Source: Seongchinamella unica (lineage in GTDB: Bacteria > Pseudomonadota > Gammaproteobacteria > Pseudomonadales > Halieaceae). Taken from it: a stretch of DNA of 64,000 nt. The stretch spans positions 1,017,392 through 1,081,391 of the forward strand of contig NZ_SMSE01000002.1 in assembly GCF_004354085.1 (NCBI RefSeq), read 5' to 3'. Numbering within the stretch: position 1 is the stretch's first letter; each line of letters opens with the position of its first letter. Below, in pieces: positions 33,591 to 42,430 of the stretch. The notes beneath the pieces were generated by a model. That model made no database searches, was not told the DNA's origin, and saw only the letters and a program-made list of their open reading frames with translations. Made by a program: the position numbers and the translations under genes.

Positions 33591-34295
33591 TTAATTGTGG
33601 TTGACATAGGTTGTGTCGAGTGACGCTGTCACGATGAATCGCTGCGGCGCATTTCCGACAAAATAAAACGGGTAACAAGTGACCAGGGTGACGGTCGTGT
33701 CACGGGTGTCCTTTAACAACTGCGTATCCGTTTTGTCGACGATATGAATCGCGTCGACCGTGAACCTTTTCTCTCCTTCCAAAGTCTGCAGCACGATGCT
33801 GTCACCGACTTCGACATCTTTCAGCACCCGGAAGTAACCATCGCGGTGACCGGAAATTCCGATGTTGCCACCCTCGTGAGGATAGGCCATTCCGTCGATT
33901 ACGCCAGCGGCCCGGTCCATCACCATGTCCGAGGCGGTCTGGTAAACAGGGACTTTCAAATCAATGTCAGGGACTTCCAGCACACCGAGAACCGGTGGCA
34001 GGTCGGCCGACAGGCTGGCCTGGTAATCGGCGATGCGACCCGGGGCCCAGAGCGTCATATCGGGCTCGCCGGCGTCAGAAAAACGTTCGTTTCCGGAAGG
34101 GCTTACGGTTTGCCAGGAAAGCCGGGTGTCCTCGACAGCAAGCATCGCCCGCTCTTCAAAAGCGGCAATACGACCCTGCCGTTCCACCTCGCCCTGGGCG
34201 AGTTGCACGGCGAAAAAGCCGGTCAGGGCAATACCCACCGAATAACTGAGCACTTCCACGGTTCGGAAGGCTAATGTACGCAGATTTACTGACAT
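33591..34295 (-). CDS. Class D-like sortase
   Basis: The 234-residue protein has an N-terminal TM anchor (about 10-30) and a sortase fold. The catalytic His is in GNIGISGHRDGYF, the Cys in TLVTCYPFYF and the Arg in the following NAPQRFIV. The TLVTC sequence is the class signature. Sortases transfer substrates cleaved at LPxTx motifs to an amine acceptor. In Gram-negatives they are rare and pair with one dedicated substrate; here it is the gene downstream at 33012-33578. The pair forms a two-gene operon. Confidence 0.9.
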   Translation of the reverse strand: MSVNLRTLAFRTVEVLSYSVGIALTGFFAVQLAQGEVERQGRIAAFEERAMLAVEDTRLSWQTVSPSGNERFSDAGEPDMTLWAPGRIADYQASLSADLPPVLGVLEVPDIDLKVPVYQTASDMVMDRAAGVIDGMAYPHEGGNIGISGHRDGYFRVLKDVEVGDSIVLQTLEGEKRFTVDAIHIVDKTDTQLLKDTRDTTVTLVTCYPFYFVGNAPQRFIVTASLDTTYVNHN

Positions 34296-34395
34296 ACAGC
34301 GTTGTGGTTTCCCCTGTCACCAGACTGAATGTTCTTCGACTGCACAACCCGCAGACCCTTGGCCAATATTCTAGTACGTTCTAGTGAAAGCGCTA

Positions 34396-34457
34396 GTTTA
34401 GACACTTTTCGTTAAGGTATTACTAACATATCCTAGGGATAGCGGTATTGTCTAAAC
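34396..34457. promoter_or_regulatory. Spaced inverted repeat between sortase and epoxide hydrolase
   Basis: GTTTAGACA (34396-34404) and TGTCTAAAC (34449-34457) are perfect inverted 9-mers 44 bp apart, in the divergent intergenic region. Next to it is a duplicated TTCTAGT. A looping regulator or a long stem is possible; nothing identifies a binding protein. Confidence 0.35.
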
Positions 34458-34505
34458 AATGCCCCGGTTTATTGACCCCGATCAAACCATAACGAGGACC
34501 CCGAC

Positions 34506-35657
34506 GTGAGCCCCCAGGTGCGCCCATTCACGATAGCGATTGAAGACTCTACCCTCGAGGAACTGCGCCGGCGCCTGCTGGCAACGCGCTGGCCGGATGC
34601 GGAAACCTGCGCCGACTGGAGCCAGGGCATGCCGCTGGCCTATAGCCAGGAACTCGCGACCTACTGGGCCAACGATTACGACTGGCGACGCTGTGAAAAT
34701 ACGTTAAACAGCTGGCCCAACTACCTCACCGAAATCGATGGCCTCGATATACACTTTATTCACCGAGCCAGTTCCCACCCGCATGCCATGCCACTGATCA
34801 TCTCTCATGGCTGGCCCGGTTCGGTGATCGAGTTTACAAAAATCATCGACGCGCTGGCCCAACCGGAGCTGCACGGCGGCGACCCGGCGGACGCCTTTCA
34901 CGTGGTAGCACCGTCACTTCCCGGTTTCGGTTTTTCCGGCAAACCCACCGAGACTGGGACAGGCGTGGAAAAGATCGGGCAGATGTGGGGCGAACTGATG
35001 GCCCGCCTCGGTTATGACCGTTACGTCGCCCAGGGCGGTGACTGGGGCTCGATCATCACCCAGAGCATGGGCCAGACGCAGACCCGCCACTGCGCGGGCA
35101 TTCACGTCACGATGCCGATCGTGGCCCCGGACCCGGAGACCATGGACGACCTCAGTCCGCTGGAGCAATCCGCGCTGGAGGGAATGACCTACTACCAACA
35201 ACACGATTCCGGCTATTCCAAGCAACAGTCAACCCGGCCGCAGAGCCTGGCTTACGGGCTTGCGGATTCACCCGTCGGCCAGATGGCCTGGATCGTGGAG
35301 AAATTCTATGCCTGGACCGACTGTGAAAAAGACGGGTTCAAACATCCGGAACACGTCCTGAGCAAGGACGAATTGCTCGACAATGTCATGCTCTACTGGC
35401 TGAACAACTGTGCCGCAAGTTCCGCTCGCCTGTACTGGGAGAGTTTTAACAGCCCCAACCTCGACCCGATTGACATGCCCGCGGGCTGCTCCATCTTTCC
35501 CTGCGAAATATTCCGTTCCAGCCGCCGCTGGGCGCAAAAGCGTTTTAGCAATCTGATTCACTGGCAGGAACTGGACAGGGGTGGGCATTTCGCGGCCCTC
35601 GAACAGCCGGAAGTCCTGGTCCGGGAACTACGGGACTGCTTTCGCCAGCTGCGCTGA
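34506..35657 (+). CDS. Epoxide hydrolase (N-terminal EHN/alpha-beta hydrolase)
   Basis: The 383-residue protein starts with GTG after GAGGACC. It begins with the EHN cap domain (FTIAIEDSTLEELRRRLLATRWPDAET) and continues with an alpha/beta-hydrolase. The oxyanion HGWPGSV and the nucleophile Asp in QGGDWGS are present. A late His in GGHFAALEQPEVL completes the triad. This is the juvenile-hormone/microsomal epoxide hydrolase type. It opens epoxides to diols; the physiological substrate is unknown. It converges with the next gene, 7 bp apart. Confidence 0.9.
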   Translation: MSPQVRPFTIAIEDSTLEELRRRLLATRWPDAETCADWSQGMPLAYSQELATYWANDYDWRRCENTLNSWPNYLTEIDGLDIHFIHRASSHPHAMPLIISHGWPGSVIEFTKIIDALAQPELHGGDPADAFHVVAPSLPGFGFSGKPTETGTGVEKIGQMWGELMARLGYDRYVAQGGDWGSIITQSMGQTQTRHCAGIHVTMPIVAPDPETMDDLSPLEQSALEGMTYYQQHDSGYSKQQSTRPQSLAYGLADSPVGQMAWIVEKFYAWTDCEKDGFKHPEHVLSKDELLDNVMLYWLNNCAASSARLYWESFNSPNLDPIDMPAGCSIFPCEIFRSSRRWAQKRFSNLIHWQELDRGGHFAALEQPEVLVRELRDCFRQLR

Positions 35658-35664
35658 GGACAGC

Positions 35665-37149
35665 CTAGAGGTCATCGAAGTCAGCGGTGTTCAGGCTGCT
35701 GGAGAACGGACGGTTGGGGATAATTTCCGGTTCTGGCTCGGCCTCGGGTTCGGGCTCTGCCTCAACTTCTGCCACCGCCGGCTCCATGCCGCTGGCGGGG
35801 GAAAGCCTCGCGTCCAGCGGCGACGCCGCCGGATCGGGCGGCATGCGGTAATCGGAGTCGTCCACGCAATCTATTTCAAACTCGGGGCTGTCGGTCGGCA
35901 GGGCCGGCGGCGGACTTTCCCGGGCGTCGATGTCCGGCGACACAGTCATCGACTCAACCCGATACCCGGTGCTGTCCAGCGGGTGCGGTTTCACTCGCGA
36001 CAGCGAGGGAGCATCAGCTTGCGATGGCCCCGGGGCACGCTCAGGCGGCGGCTCCGGCGGCCCGGTTTTCACTGGGTCCTCTGCGGCTACCGGCTCCTCT
36101 GCTTCAACTGGCGGCGCTGCTTCGGGTAGACGACTGGCGGGGGCAGGGCCGTGCCTGCCGATACTTGGCGCCCTGGTACTGCTGCCGATAAACTCAAGAT
36201 TCTGCAGCGCAGAATCCAGCAGATTTCCGCGTTCGCCGGCAGGCCGGAACGTTTCCCCGGAGGTTTGCAGCGCCCGGGGTGTCAAATGCCGCGCCTGGGA
36301 TGCCAGGGTATCTCCCACCGGAATGCCCCGTGAACCGAAACTCCTGTCCTGCCTGGCCGCCGCGGATGGTTCCGGCGCCGGTGCCTCGGCGGTGGCCTGC
36401 AGCGGCAGGCTCTGCTCCTGCGGTTCCTGCTCGACAACGTCCGGTGTCTCGTCCTCACCGCGCAGTGCGCGCTGTTTCAGCACTTCGTTGGCACACTCTG
36501 ACCAGCGGCCGAAATGGGCAGATTCCGCCGGATCGGGCATCCGGTGCTTGCGGAAATCACGCATGGCCTGCATGAAGCGATGCTTGACCGCGCGGTAGTG
36601 GTATATATGGTCTTCGGTTTCCAGCGGCAGCAGGTCGGAGCCGCCGCGGATAATCAGCATTTGCGGCGGCAGCTGGCCCTGCAGGCTGTGCAGCAGGTCA
36701 GCGAGGAAACAGAGACGGAAAGCCGAATTCAGCGTGGTCTTGGCCTGGGTGTCGCAGGGGATATAGAGGTAGTTGCCGAGCTCCGAGTATCCGCTGGTGC
36801 GCATCAGCAGGTTGGCGGAGCCGGATAGCGGGCCCAGCGCCAGCTGCCCGTTAACAATAAAGTCGACGCCATGGCGCATGGCTTCGAGGGTTGCTGTGCG
36901 CCGCGACGGCTCATCCGCCTCCCAGTCAACCAGGATGACGCGCTTGCCCTCGGCACGCAGCGTTGCTGCCAGTTCATCCTGGCGTTCCATGTAGTTACCG
37001 GGGGGAGTGCTGTCGCGGTCTGGCGGGATGCCGTGGTCGGGATTTTCCAGGGTCAGTCGTTCCATCCAGCAGGCGAACGGTGACTCCCTGAACAGGACAA
37101 TGTCTTCTGAAGTGTAGGTTACGGCATTATCAACACTGTAGCGGTACAT
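35665..37149 (-). CDS. Degenerate RecB-like nuclease domain with disordered tail
   Basis: About 494 residues. The N-terminal 210 residues resemble the TM0106/RecB-type PD-(D/E)XK group (YTSEDIVLFRESPFACWMERL, then HGVDFIVNGQLALGPLSGSANLLMR and YLYIPCDTQ). The catalytic positions look changed: Asn in SANLL where Asp is usual, and DTQ where DTK is usual. The remaining 280 residues are low-complexity, rich in Pro, Glu and Ala, and probably unfolded. A regulatory or scaffold role is possible. The start at 37149 is uncertain, with another in-frame ATG at 37188. Confidence 0.55.
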   Translation of the reverse strand: MYRYSVDNAVTYTSEDIVLFRESPFACWMERLTLENPDHGIPPDRDSTPPGNYMERQDELAATLRAEGKRVILVDWEADEPSRRTATLEAMRHGVDFIVNGQLALGPLSGSANLLMRTSGYSELGNYLYIPCDTQAKTTLNSAFRLCFLADLLHSLQGQLPPQMLIIRGGSDLLPLETEDHIYHYRAVKHRFMQAMRDFRKHRMPDPAESAHFGRWSECANEVLKQRALRGEDETPDVVEQEPQEQSLPLQATAEAPAPEPSAAARQDRSFGSRGIPVGDTLASQARHLTPRALQTSGETFRPAGERGNLLDSALQNLEFIGSSTRAPSIGRHGPAPASRLPEAAPPVEAEEPVAAEDPVKTGPPEPPPERAPGPSQADAPSLSRVKPHPLDSTGYRVESMTVSPDIDARESPPPALPTDSPEFEIDCVDDSDYRMPPDPAASPLDARLSPASGMEPAVAEVEAEPEPEAEPEPEIIPNRPFSSSLNTADFDDL

Positions 37150-37290
37150 GAGCGGCTGTTTGCGTCCCCCAACGGTTGCCAACAGCATAAGTTGTCAAAG
37201 TACTTAGGCCGTTTGCATAGTTATATAGGAATGCCCGGCGGGAGGCAACGGCGGCGAGGAAATTGCTGCCACCGCTGCCCCATATGGGGG

Positions 37291-39000
37291 TTACTGGTAG
37301 CGGTAAATGGTGGCGCCGCCGATCAGGGTGCGCTCGACCAGCAGTTCGCGCATGTCCATGGGAGACTCCAGCGGACTGCCCGAAAGCACGATCATATCCG
37401 CCAGTTTGCCGGGCTCCAGGGAGCCGATGCGGTCTTCCTGGAAGACCTGCCAGGCGGCGTCGATTGTGACCGCCCGCAGCGCCGACATCACGTCGATGCG
37501 CTGCTCCTCACCGATCACATCACCGCCGTGGCTGAGACGGAACACCTGGCTCCAGACCGCCTGCAGCGGCTGCATCGGAACCACCGGTGTATCGAGATGG
37601 GAGCTGAACACCAGGCCGTAATCCTGTGCCCAGCGCGCCGGACTCATGGCCGCCGCCCGCTCCGGCCCCATGAAAATATCCCGGTGGCGATCACCCCAGT
37701 AGTAGGTGTGGGCGGAGAAGAAACTGGGGGTCACACCCAGTGCTTTCATCCGTGCCACCTGGTCCTCACGAGCCATTTGCGAGTGAATCAGGATCATCCG
37801 CGGGTCCTCCTCCGGATGCGCCTGCTGGGCGGCCTCAAAGGCGTCGAGAATATCCTCGATGGATTGGTCGCCGTTGCCGTGGATTGCCAGCTGGTAACCC
37901 TCGCTGTGCAGCTCTTTCACGCGCTCGATCAGCGTATCCCGGGGAATGGCCGGGTAACCCCGGTAATTCTCGTCGCCCTTGTAAGGCGTATGGTAGGGAT
38001 GACTCAGATACCCGGTGTAGCCCTGGATACTGCCATCCGCCACCAGTTTGATGGCCGGCATGCTCACCCTGTCGCTGGTGTATTCGGCGGGATCAAATTC
38101 GCCGGTATCAATAAGCTCGGCAAACTCGTCATCAAAGGCAAACAGCACCAGTCGCTGGGGAACAATGCCGAACTTGCTGGCGTAAAGCATACCCGTGGCA
38201 GAGCTCGGGGTGGTGCCGCCGGATTGCGCCGTGGTCACGCCCACCCGGGCATACTCCCGCACCGCCGACTTGATCACCTGATACAGGTCTACCGCGGACA
38301 TGTCCTGCAACCTCATCATGATATCCATGCGGGCTGTTTCTTCCAGCAGGCCATTGGGCTCACGGCTACCCTCGCGACGTCCAATGACCCCGCCGACCGG
38401 GTCTTCCGAGTCGGCGCTGATTCCGGCCAGTTCCAGCGCCATGCTGTTGGCCACCACCATATGTGCCGACACGTGCACGGCCACTACCGGGTGCTCGGTG
38501 GAGATAGCATCCAGTTCGGCGCGGGTCGGGTGGCGCTGTTCCGCCAGCAGGGTGTCGTCATAGCCGGTACCGAACACCCACGCCCCGGGCTCCGCTGATT
38601 CTACCTGCGTCCTGAGCGCAGCAAGGACCTCGTCCATGGTTTGCTTGTCACCCACTGGTGGACTGGAGAGATCGGCGGCTACCGCCGTCAGGCCGGATCC
38701 GGGAAAATGCCCGTGGGCATCGACAAACCCGGGCATCAGGGTGCGACCGCGCAGGTCAGTGACCTCGGTGGCCGGCCCGACCAGAGCCATGATCTCGTCG
38801 TTGCTGCCCACCGCCTCGATCCGCTCGCCGCGCACCGAAACCGCCTCAACGATGCGGTTCTGCGCGTCCATGGTAAGGACCTCACCGTTAATGAACACCT
38901 GGTGTTCCGGCGGCGCGGGCAGACGGGTGGCTATCTTCACCAAAACCGTCACACCACCCAGCAGTGCCAGCAGTACCAGTACGCCTGTTTTCCAGTTCAT
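37291..39000 (-). CDS. Membrane-anchored amidohydrolase (YtcJ-like)
   Basis: The 569-residue protein has an N-terminal hydrophobic segment (VLVLLALLGGVTVLVKIA) and then a metal-dependent amidohydrolase of the AmidoHydro_3/YtcJ type. Metal-binding motifs include DAHGHFPG, QLAIHGNGDQ and HSQMAREDQ. The N-terminal strand domain has VFINGEVLTMDAQNRIVEAV, and the ending LEPGKLADMIVLSGSP is typical. Members hydrolyse C-N bonds of amides or ureas, and the substrate is not predictable. It is followed by the dehydrogenase genes upstream on the same strand. Confidence 0.88.
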   Translation of the reverse strand: MNWKTGVLVLLALLGGVTVLVKIATRLPAPPEHQVFINGEVLTMDAQNRIVEAVSVRGERIEAVGSNDEIMALVGPATEVTDLRGRTLMPGFVDAHGHFPGSGLTAVAADLSSPPVGDKQTMDEVLAALRTQVESAEPGAWVFGTGYDDTLLAEQRHPTRAELDAISTEHPVVAVHVSAHMVVANSMALELAGISADSEDPVGGVIGRREGSREPNGLLEETARMDIMMRLQDMSAVDLYQVIKSAVREYARVGVTTAQSGGTTPSSATGMLYASKFGIVPQRLVLFAFDDEFAELIDTGEFDPAEYTSDRVSMPAIKLVADGSIQGYTGYLSHPYHTPYKGDENYRGYPAIPRDTLIERVKELHSEGYQLAIHGNGDQSIEDILDAFEAAQQAHPEEDPRMILIHSQMAREDQVARMKALGVTPSFFSAHTYYWGDRHRDIFMGPERAAAMSPARWAQDYGLVFSSHLDTPVVPMQPLQAVWSQVFRLSHGGDVIGEEQRIDVMSALRAVTIDAAWQVFQEDRIGSLEPGKLADMIVLSGSPLESPMDMRELLVERTLIGGATIYRYQ

Positions 39001-39025
39001 TCTTTGTCTCCGTATCACTGCGCCG

Positions 39026-40153
39026 TCAGGCGGCGTTGTCTATCAGCAGCTCCGCCAGCCGGGCGCGATGCCACACCGCATCACCCCACAACATCTCAGT
39101 GTGCTTCTGGCGCTTGAAAAACAGGTGCACATAGCACTCCCAGGTGAAGCCGATACCCCCGTGCATCTGCACCGAACGGCTGCTGGCAAAGGCCGCCATG
39201 TCGGATGCCGAGGCCTGGGCCATATGGGCATAACGGGCCGCTTTTTCGACTTCGCAATCCACTGCGCAGGCGGCGTTGTAGACCAGTGACTTGGCCTGGT
39301 CGATCATCACCATGACGTTCACCAGGGGGTGCTTCACCGCCTGGAAGAACCCCAGGGGCTTGTCGAACTGCTGGCGCTGGTTAACGTACTCCACCGTGGT
39401 CTGCAGTTGCCACTCACCGGCGCCAACCATGTCCGCTGCGTACAGGGTCCAGATCGCCGGCATGGCCTCAGACAGCGCACTTGCGGCATCGGTGCACACC
39501 CTGCGGGCCGCGGCCCCGTCAAAGCTGATATGGGCCTGGTCGCGGGTGAGATCGACAATGGCGTCCTGGGCCACGGTCACCCCATCGGTATCGACCGGCA
39601 GCCAGTAGAGGGCCGGCCCCGATTCGGCGCTGGCACACACCAGCAGGTGGCTGACCTTGCCGGCGTCCTGGACAAAGTATCCCGTACCCTGGAGCGAATC
39701 GCCCTCCCCGCTTACGGACGTCTCCGCCCCGGTCCAGGATCCGTGTTCGTTGGAGATGACCAGTGCCGCCGTGGCGCCGCCGGCGATATCCGCCAGCGCG
39801 GCCTCGCCCCCGGCGCCGGCCGCCGCGAGGATATAACTGGCAGATAGCGTTGACAGCAGTGGACAGGGGAAGGCCGCTCGCCCGGCCTCTTCCACCAGCC
39901 CCGCCACCCCCACCAGTGGCATGCCTACCCCGCCCTGGGCTTCAGGCACCGCCAGCAGGGTCCAGCCAAGGTCGACCATTTGTTGCCACAGTTCCATGTC
40001 CCACTGCACCTGCGGCGCGCGATTGGGGTCGGGATCGCCCGCCACCAGTGCGTGCAGGGTGCCGGCGCTGAAGTGCTCGCTGAACAATTTCCGCGCGGAC
40101 TCTTTCAGCAGCGCGGCTTCTTCACCAAATCCAAAATCATCGGGTTGTGCCAT
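39026..40153 (-). CDS. Acyl-CoA dehydrogenase subunit, second pair
   Basis: This 375-residue dehydrogenase has the layout of the divergent partner subunits: FGFGEEAALLKESARKLFSEH, GWTLLAVPEAQGGVGM, and the C-terminal MHGGIGFTWECYVHLFFKRQ. The usual EGT catalytic sequence is absent. The gene starts at 40153 with GGAGAACAGGC upstream, 11 bp after the dehydrogenase gene at 40165-41400. The two probably form a heteromeric enzyme like the pair at 22.5-25.6 kb. Confidence 0.85.
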   Translation of the reverse strand: MAQPDDFGFGEEAALLKESARKLFSEHFSAGTLHALVAGDPDPNRAPQVQWDMELWQQMVDLGWTLLAVPEAQGGVGMPLVGVAGLVEEAGRAAFPCPLLSTLSASYILAAAGAGGEAALADIAGGATAALVISNEHGSWTGAETSVSGEGDSLQGTGYFVQDAGKVSHLLVCASAESGPALYWLPVDTDGVTVAQDAIVDLTRDQAHISFDGAAARRVCTDAASALSEAMPAIWTLYAADMVGAGEWQLQTTVEYVNQRQQFDKPLGFFQAVKHPLVNVMVMIDQAKSLVYNAACAVDCEVEKAARYAHMAQASASDMAAFASSRSVQMHGGIGFTWECYVHLFFKRQKHTEMLWGDAVWHRARLAELLIDNAA

Positions 40154-40164
40154 GCCTGTTCTCC

Positions 40165-41400
40165 TTATTTTGACTTGGCCATGCCGAGCACACGCTCGCC
40201 AAGAATATTGCGCTGGACCTCGCTGGTACCGGCGGCGATGGTGAAGCCGAAGGAATTCATGTAGGACATGGGCCACTGGCCGCCAGCCGGGGCAGCGTCA
40301 TCCGCCAGGTACAGGGACGCTGCGGCGCCCTCGATTTCCATGGCGATAGCGGCGGTGTCCTGGGCGATTTCGCTCATCAGCAATTTATTCTGCAGGGCCA
40401 GGCGCATGGGGTGATCCTGCAGCGCCGTCACTCTCGAGCGGCGCTGGTTGGCGGCCATGCCCTCCTCGCGGATAACCTGCTGCATCATACGATCGCGGAT
40501 AATCGGGTCCTCGCAGGCCGGCGCACCGTTGCGCCAGGTCTGCCGGGACAGTGCTACCAGGGTTCGGGCACTGGTGATGTGGGCCGAGCGGGTCTGCATG
40601 CCACCTGAGCGCGGCGTGACCAGGTCACCGGCCCCGCGCTCGTGTAACAGCGTGGTCATCGCCACCTGCCAGCCCTTGCCGAGTTCATCCAGGCGATAGC
40701 TGTCCTCCACCTCCAGGTCTTCGAAAATCACCTCGTTGAAACCGGTCTCCCCGGTCATTTTAATCAGTGGGCGCACAGTGACTCCCTTGCCCAGCGCAGG
40801 GCGGATGGGGACCACAAAATAGGACAGGCCGTCGTGCTTCACAGACTTGTCGGTGCGCAGCAGCAGAATCATCCACTCGGCGAAATGGGCCAGGGAGGTC
40901 CATACCTTGTGGCCGTTAATCACCCACTTGTCGCCCTTGCGCTCGGCGAAGGTCTGCACGTTGGCCAGGTCGGAACCGGCCCCGGGCTCACTGAATCCCT
41001 GGCACCAGATATCCTCGCCGGAGAACAGCCGCGGCAGTAACCGCCGCTTGAGTTCCTCCTGGCCGTGATAGAACACCGTGGGGGCGGCCATGCCCAGGCC
41101 GATCACGTTGGGCAGGAACGGCGTGCCGGCGGCCATCATTTCCTCGTTGGCAATGCGCTGGCAGTTCGCGCGCCCGCCGCCACCCACTTCCACCGGGTAG
41201 TCACAGCCAATAAGGCCCGCATCGTAGGCGGCTTTCTGCCAGGCCTGCAGGTAGTGGAGCTGGTCTTCGGTCATGATCTCCAGCGGCGTCAGCGGCATTC
41301 GAACCGGCGGCTCCCCCGGTGTGTTTTCTGCCAGCCAGGCTCTTGCCTGTTGCCTGAATTGCGCCTGCTCCGGCGTATCCTTGACACCCTGTTCTGCCAT
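40165..41400 (-). CDS. Acyl-CoA dehydrogenase, second pair
   Basis: The 411-residue dehydrogenase has the GCDYPVEVGGGGRANCQ segment, the flavin/substrate motif CQGFSEPGAGSDLANVQT, and GHKVWTSLAHFAEWMILLLRT. It ends in FTIAAGTSEVQRNILGERVLGM, where the catalytic base of MCAD-type enzymes is replaced by Ala. It is the upstream member of a two-dehydrogenase operon and has a GGAGAGAT ribosome binding site. Preferred substrates of paired enzymes of this type are polycyclic or branched acyl-CoAs (family knowledge). Confidence 0.9.
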   Translation of the reverse strand: MAEQGVKDTPEQAQFRQQARAWLAENTPGEPPVRMPLTPLEIMTEDQLHYLQAWQKAAYDAGLIGCDYPVEVGGGGRANCQRIANEEMMAAGTPFLPNVIGLGMAAPTVFYHGQEELKRRLLPRLFSGEDIWCQGFSEPGAGSDLANVQTFAERKGDKWVINGHKVWTSLAHFAEWMILLLRTDKSVKHDGLSYFVVPIRPALGKGVTVRPLIKMTGETGFNEVIFEDLEVEDSYRLDELGKGWQVAMTTLLHERGAGDLVTPRSGGMQTRSAHITSARTLVALSRQTWRNGAPACEDPIIRDRMMQQVIREEGMAANQRRSRVTALQDHPMRLALQNKLLMSEIAQDTAAIAMEIEGAAASLYLADDAAPAGGQWPMSYMNSFGFTIAAGTSEVQRNILGERVLGMAKSK

Positions 41401-41447
41401 GCAATCTCTCCTTTTCTATCGTTATTAACTGTTTGCGGGTCAATCGA

Positions 41448-41672
41448 TCAATAGTGGGGCGGCCTTTCATTGGCCGCCGCGCCGCCCTGGTCAAGCTGCG
41501 CGGCCTGTTCTTCCTGGCGCTGTTTCAACAGCGTCAGTTGCTCCCGCAGCACCAGTATCTCCCGCTGCTGATCGGCAACGGCCTCATTCAAGGCTGCGAT
41601 GGTGTCCTCCTGGAAGGCCATCTGGCTCTGCAACTCCACTAATTGGGCCAGCAGGTCCTGGGTATCCGTCAT
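41448..41672 (-). CDS. slyX: SlyX family protein
   Basis: The 74-residue cytosolic coiled-coil protein has the typical LVELQSQMAFQEDTIAALNEAV heptads (split here as LVELQSQMAFQE / DTIAALNEAV). It ends in the conserved tail ERPPHY. SlyX is widespread in gammaproteobacteria and of unknown function. The ATG at 41672 removes a nine-residue basic leader from a longer frame and gives the usual family length. It is divergent from yciH. Confidence 0.9.
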   Translation of the reverse strand: MTDTQDLLAQLVELQSQMAFQEDTIAALNEAVADQQREILVLREQLTLLKQRQEEQAAQLDQGGAAANERPPHY

Positions 41673-41751
41673 CGGGCGTTTCCTGTTTGCCTTCATCAAG
41701 CGGGCTAATATACTGCCCCGCCAGACGGATTGACACGACAGCGCTTAGACC

Positions 41752-42111
41752 ATGGCAAAAAAACCTTCCCAACGTCTTGTTTATTCAACCGACGGCGGCC
41801 GCCTCTGCCCCCAGTGCCACCGGCCGGTTGCCGACTGCGTCTGCGGCAAGGACCGCCCGGCTGTCACCGGGGACGGCATCGTCCGCCTGCAGCGGGAAAC
41901 CAAGGGCCGGGGTGGAAAAGCAGTCACTGTTGTGACCGGCGTGCCCCTGGCTGGCAAGGAATTAAAGGCCCTTGCCAAGCTTTTGAAGCAGAAATGTGGC
42001 GTCGGCGGGGCCCTCAAGGGCGAAAACATCGAAATCCAGGGGGATCAACGGAACGCAATAAAAGCAGAACTGGAAAAACGCGGATTTACCGTCAAAATTG
42101 CTGGAGGATAG
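41752..42111 (+). CDS. yciH: Sui1/YciH family translation factor
   Basis: This 119-residue protein has an N-terminal CPQCHRPVADCVC zinc-like motif and a SUI1/eIF1 fold (about 45-119) with GRGGKAVTVVTGVPL, KCGVGGALKGENIEIQGD and KRGFTVKIAGG. YciH is the bacterial eIF1-like factor that influences start-codon selection. Length and Cys pattern fit. A terminator-like hairpin follows. Confidence 0.93.
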   Translation: MAKKPSQRLVYSTDGGRLCPQCHRPVADCVCGKDRPAVTGDGIVRLQRETKGRGGKAVTVVTGVPLAGKELKALAKLLKQKCGVGGALKGENIEIQGDQRNAIKAELEKRGFTVKIAGG

Positions 42112-42430
42112 ATTTTTTATCGACGATAACTGCTTTTAGTCATATTTTGTCGGCAAGTACGGCGACGTTTTTCACAGAAGCGTCGCCTTTCTTATGCCTT
42201 GCAGGACCACATAAACCGGAGTTACGATCTATTCCCGAAATATTTATTAATTAAACGCCGCAAGGCTTTATTTTTATTGGATTTTATTTTTTTCTGTGTT
42301 AAAAAGTATCTTGTGAGCACGGAACTGCGGGGAAACGGGATAGTTCTCGCGACATAAACCAGGCCACAAAAGAACCATAAGTGAAACGGCAGTATCTGAC
42401 GGATTTGACATCCCTGCGAGGTAGTAGGTT
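42112..42430. other. Intergenic region with long leader of the 42431 gene
   Basis: The 319 bp between yciH and the gene at 42431 hold the yciH terminator and an AT-rich promoter-like stretch (42241-42300). About 120 nt of GC-richer leader follow, with short self-complementary segments (GAACT/AGTTC). I recognise no riboswitch family. Confidence 0.5.
42161..42190 (+). terminator. Likely rho-independent terminator of yciH
   Basis: GGCGACG and CGTCGCC pair over a 13-nt loop, followed by TTTCTT. The hairpin lies 50 bp after the yciH stop. Confidence 0.6.

Noticed and set aside
37192..38598. 468-codon plus-strand frame opposite the amidohydrolase gene
   Set aside because: Composition is random-like (Gly/Arg/His rich), with no motif. 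The amidohydrolase is conserved on the other strand.
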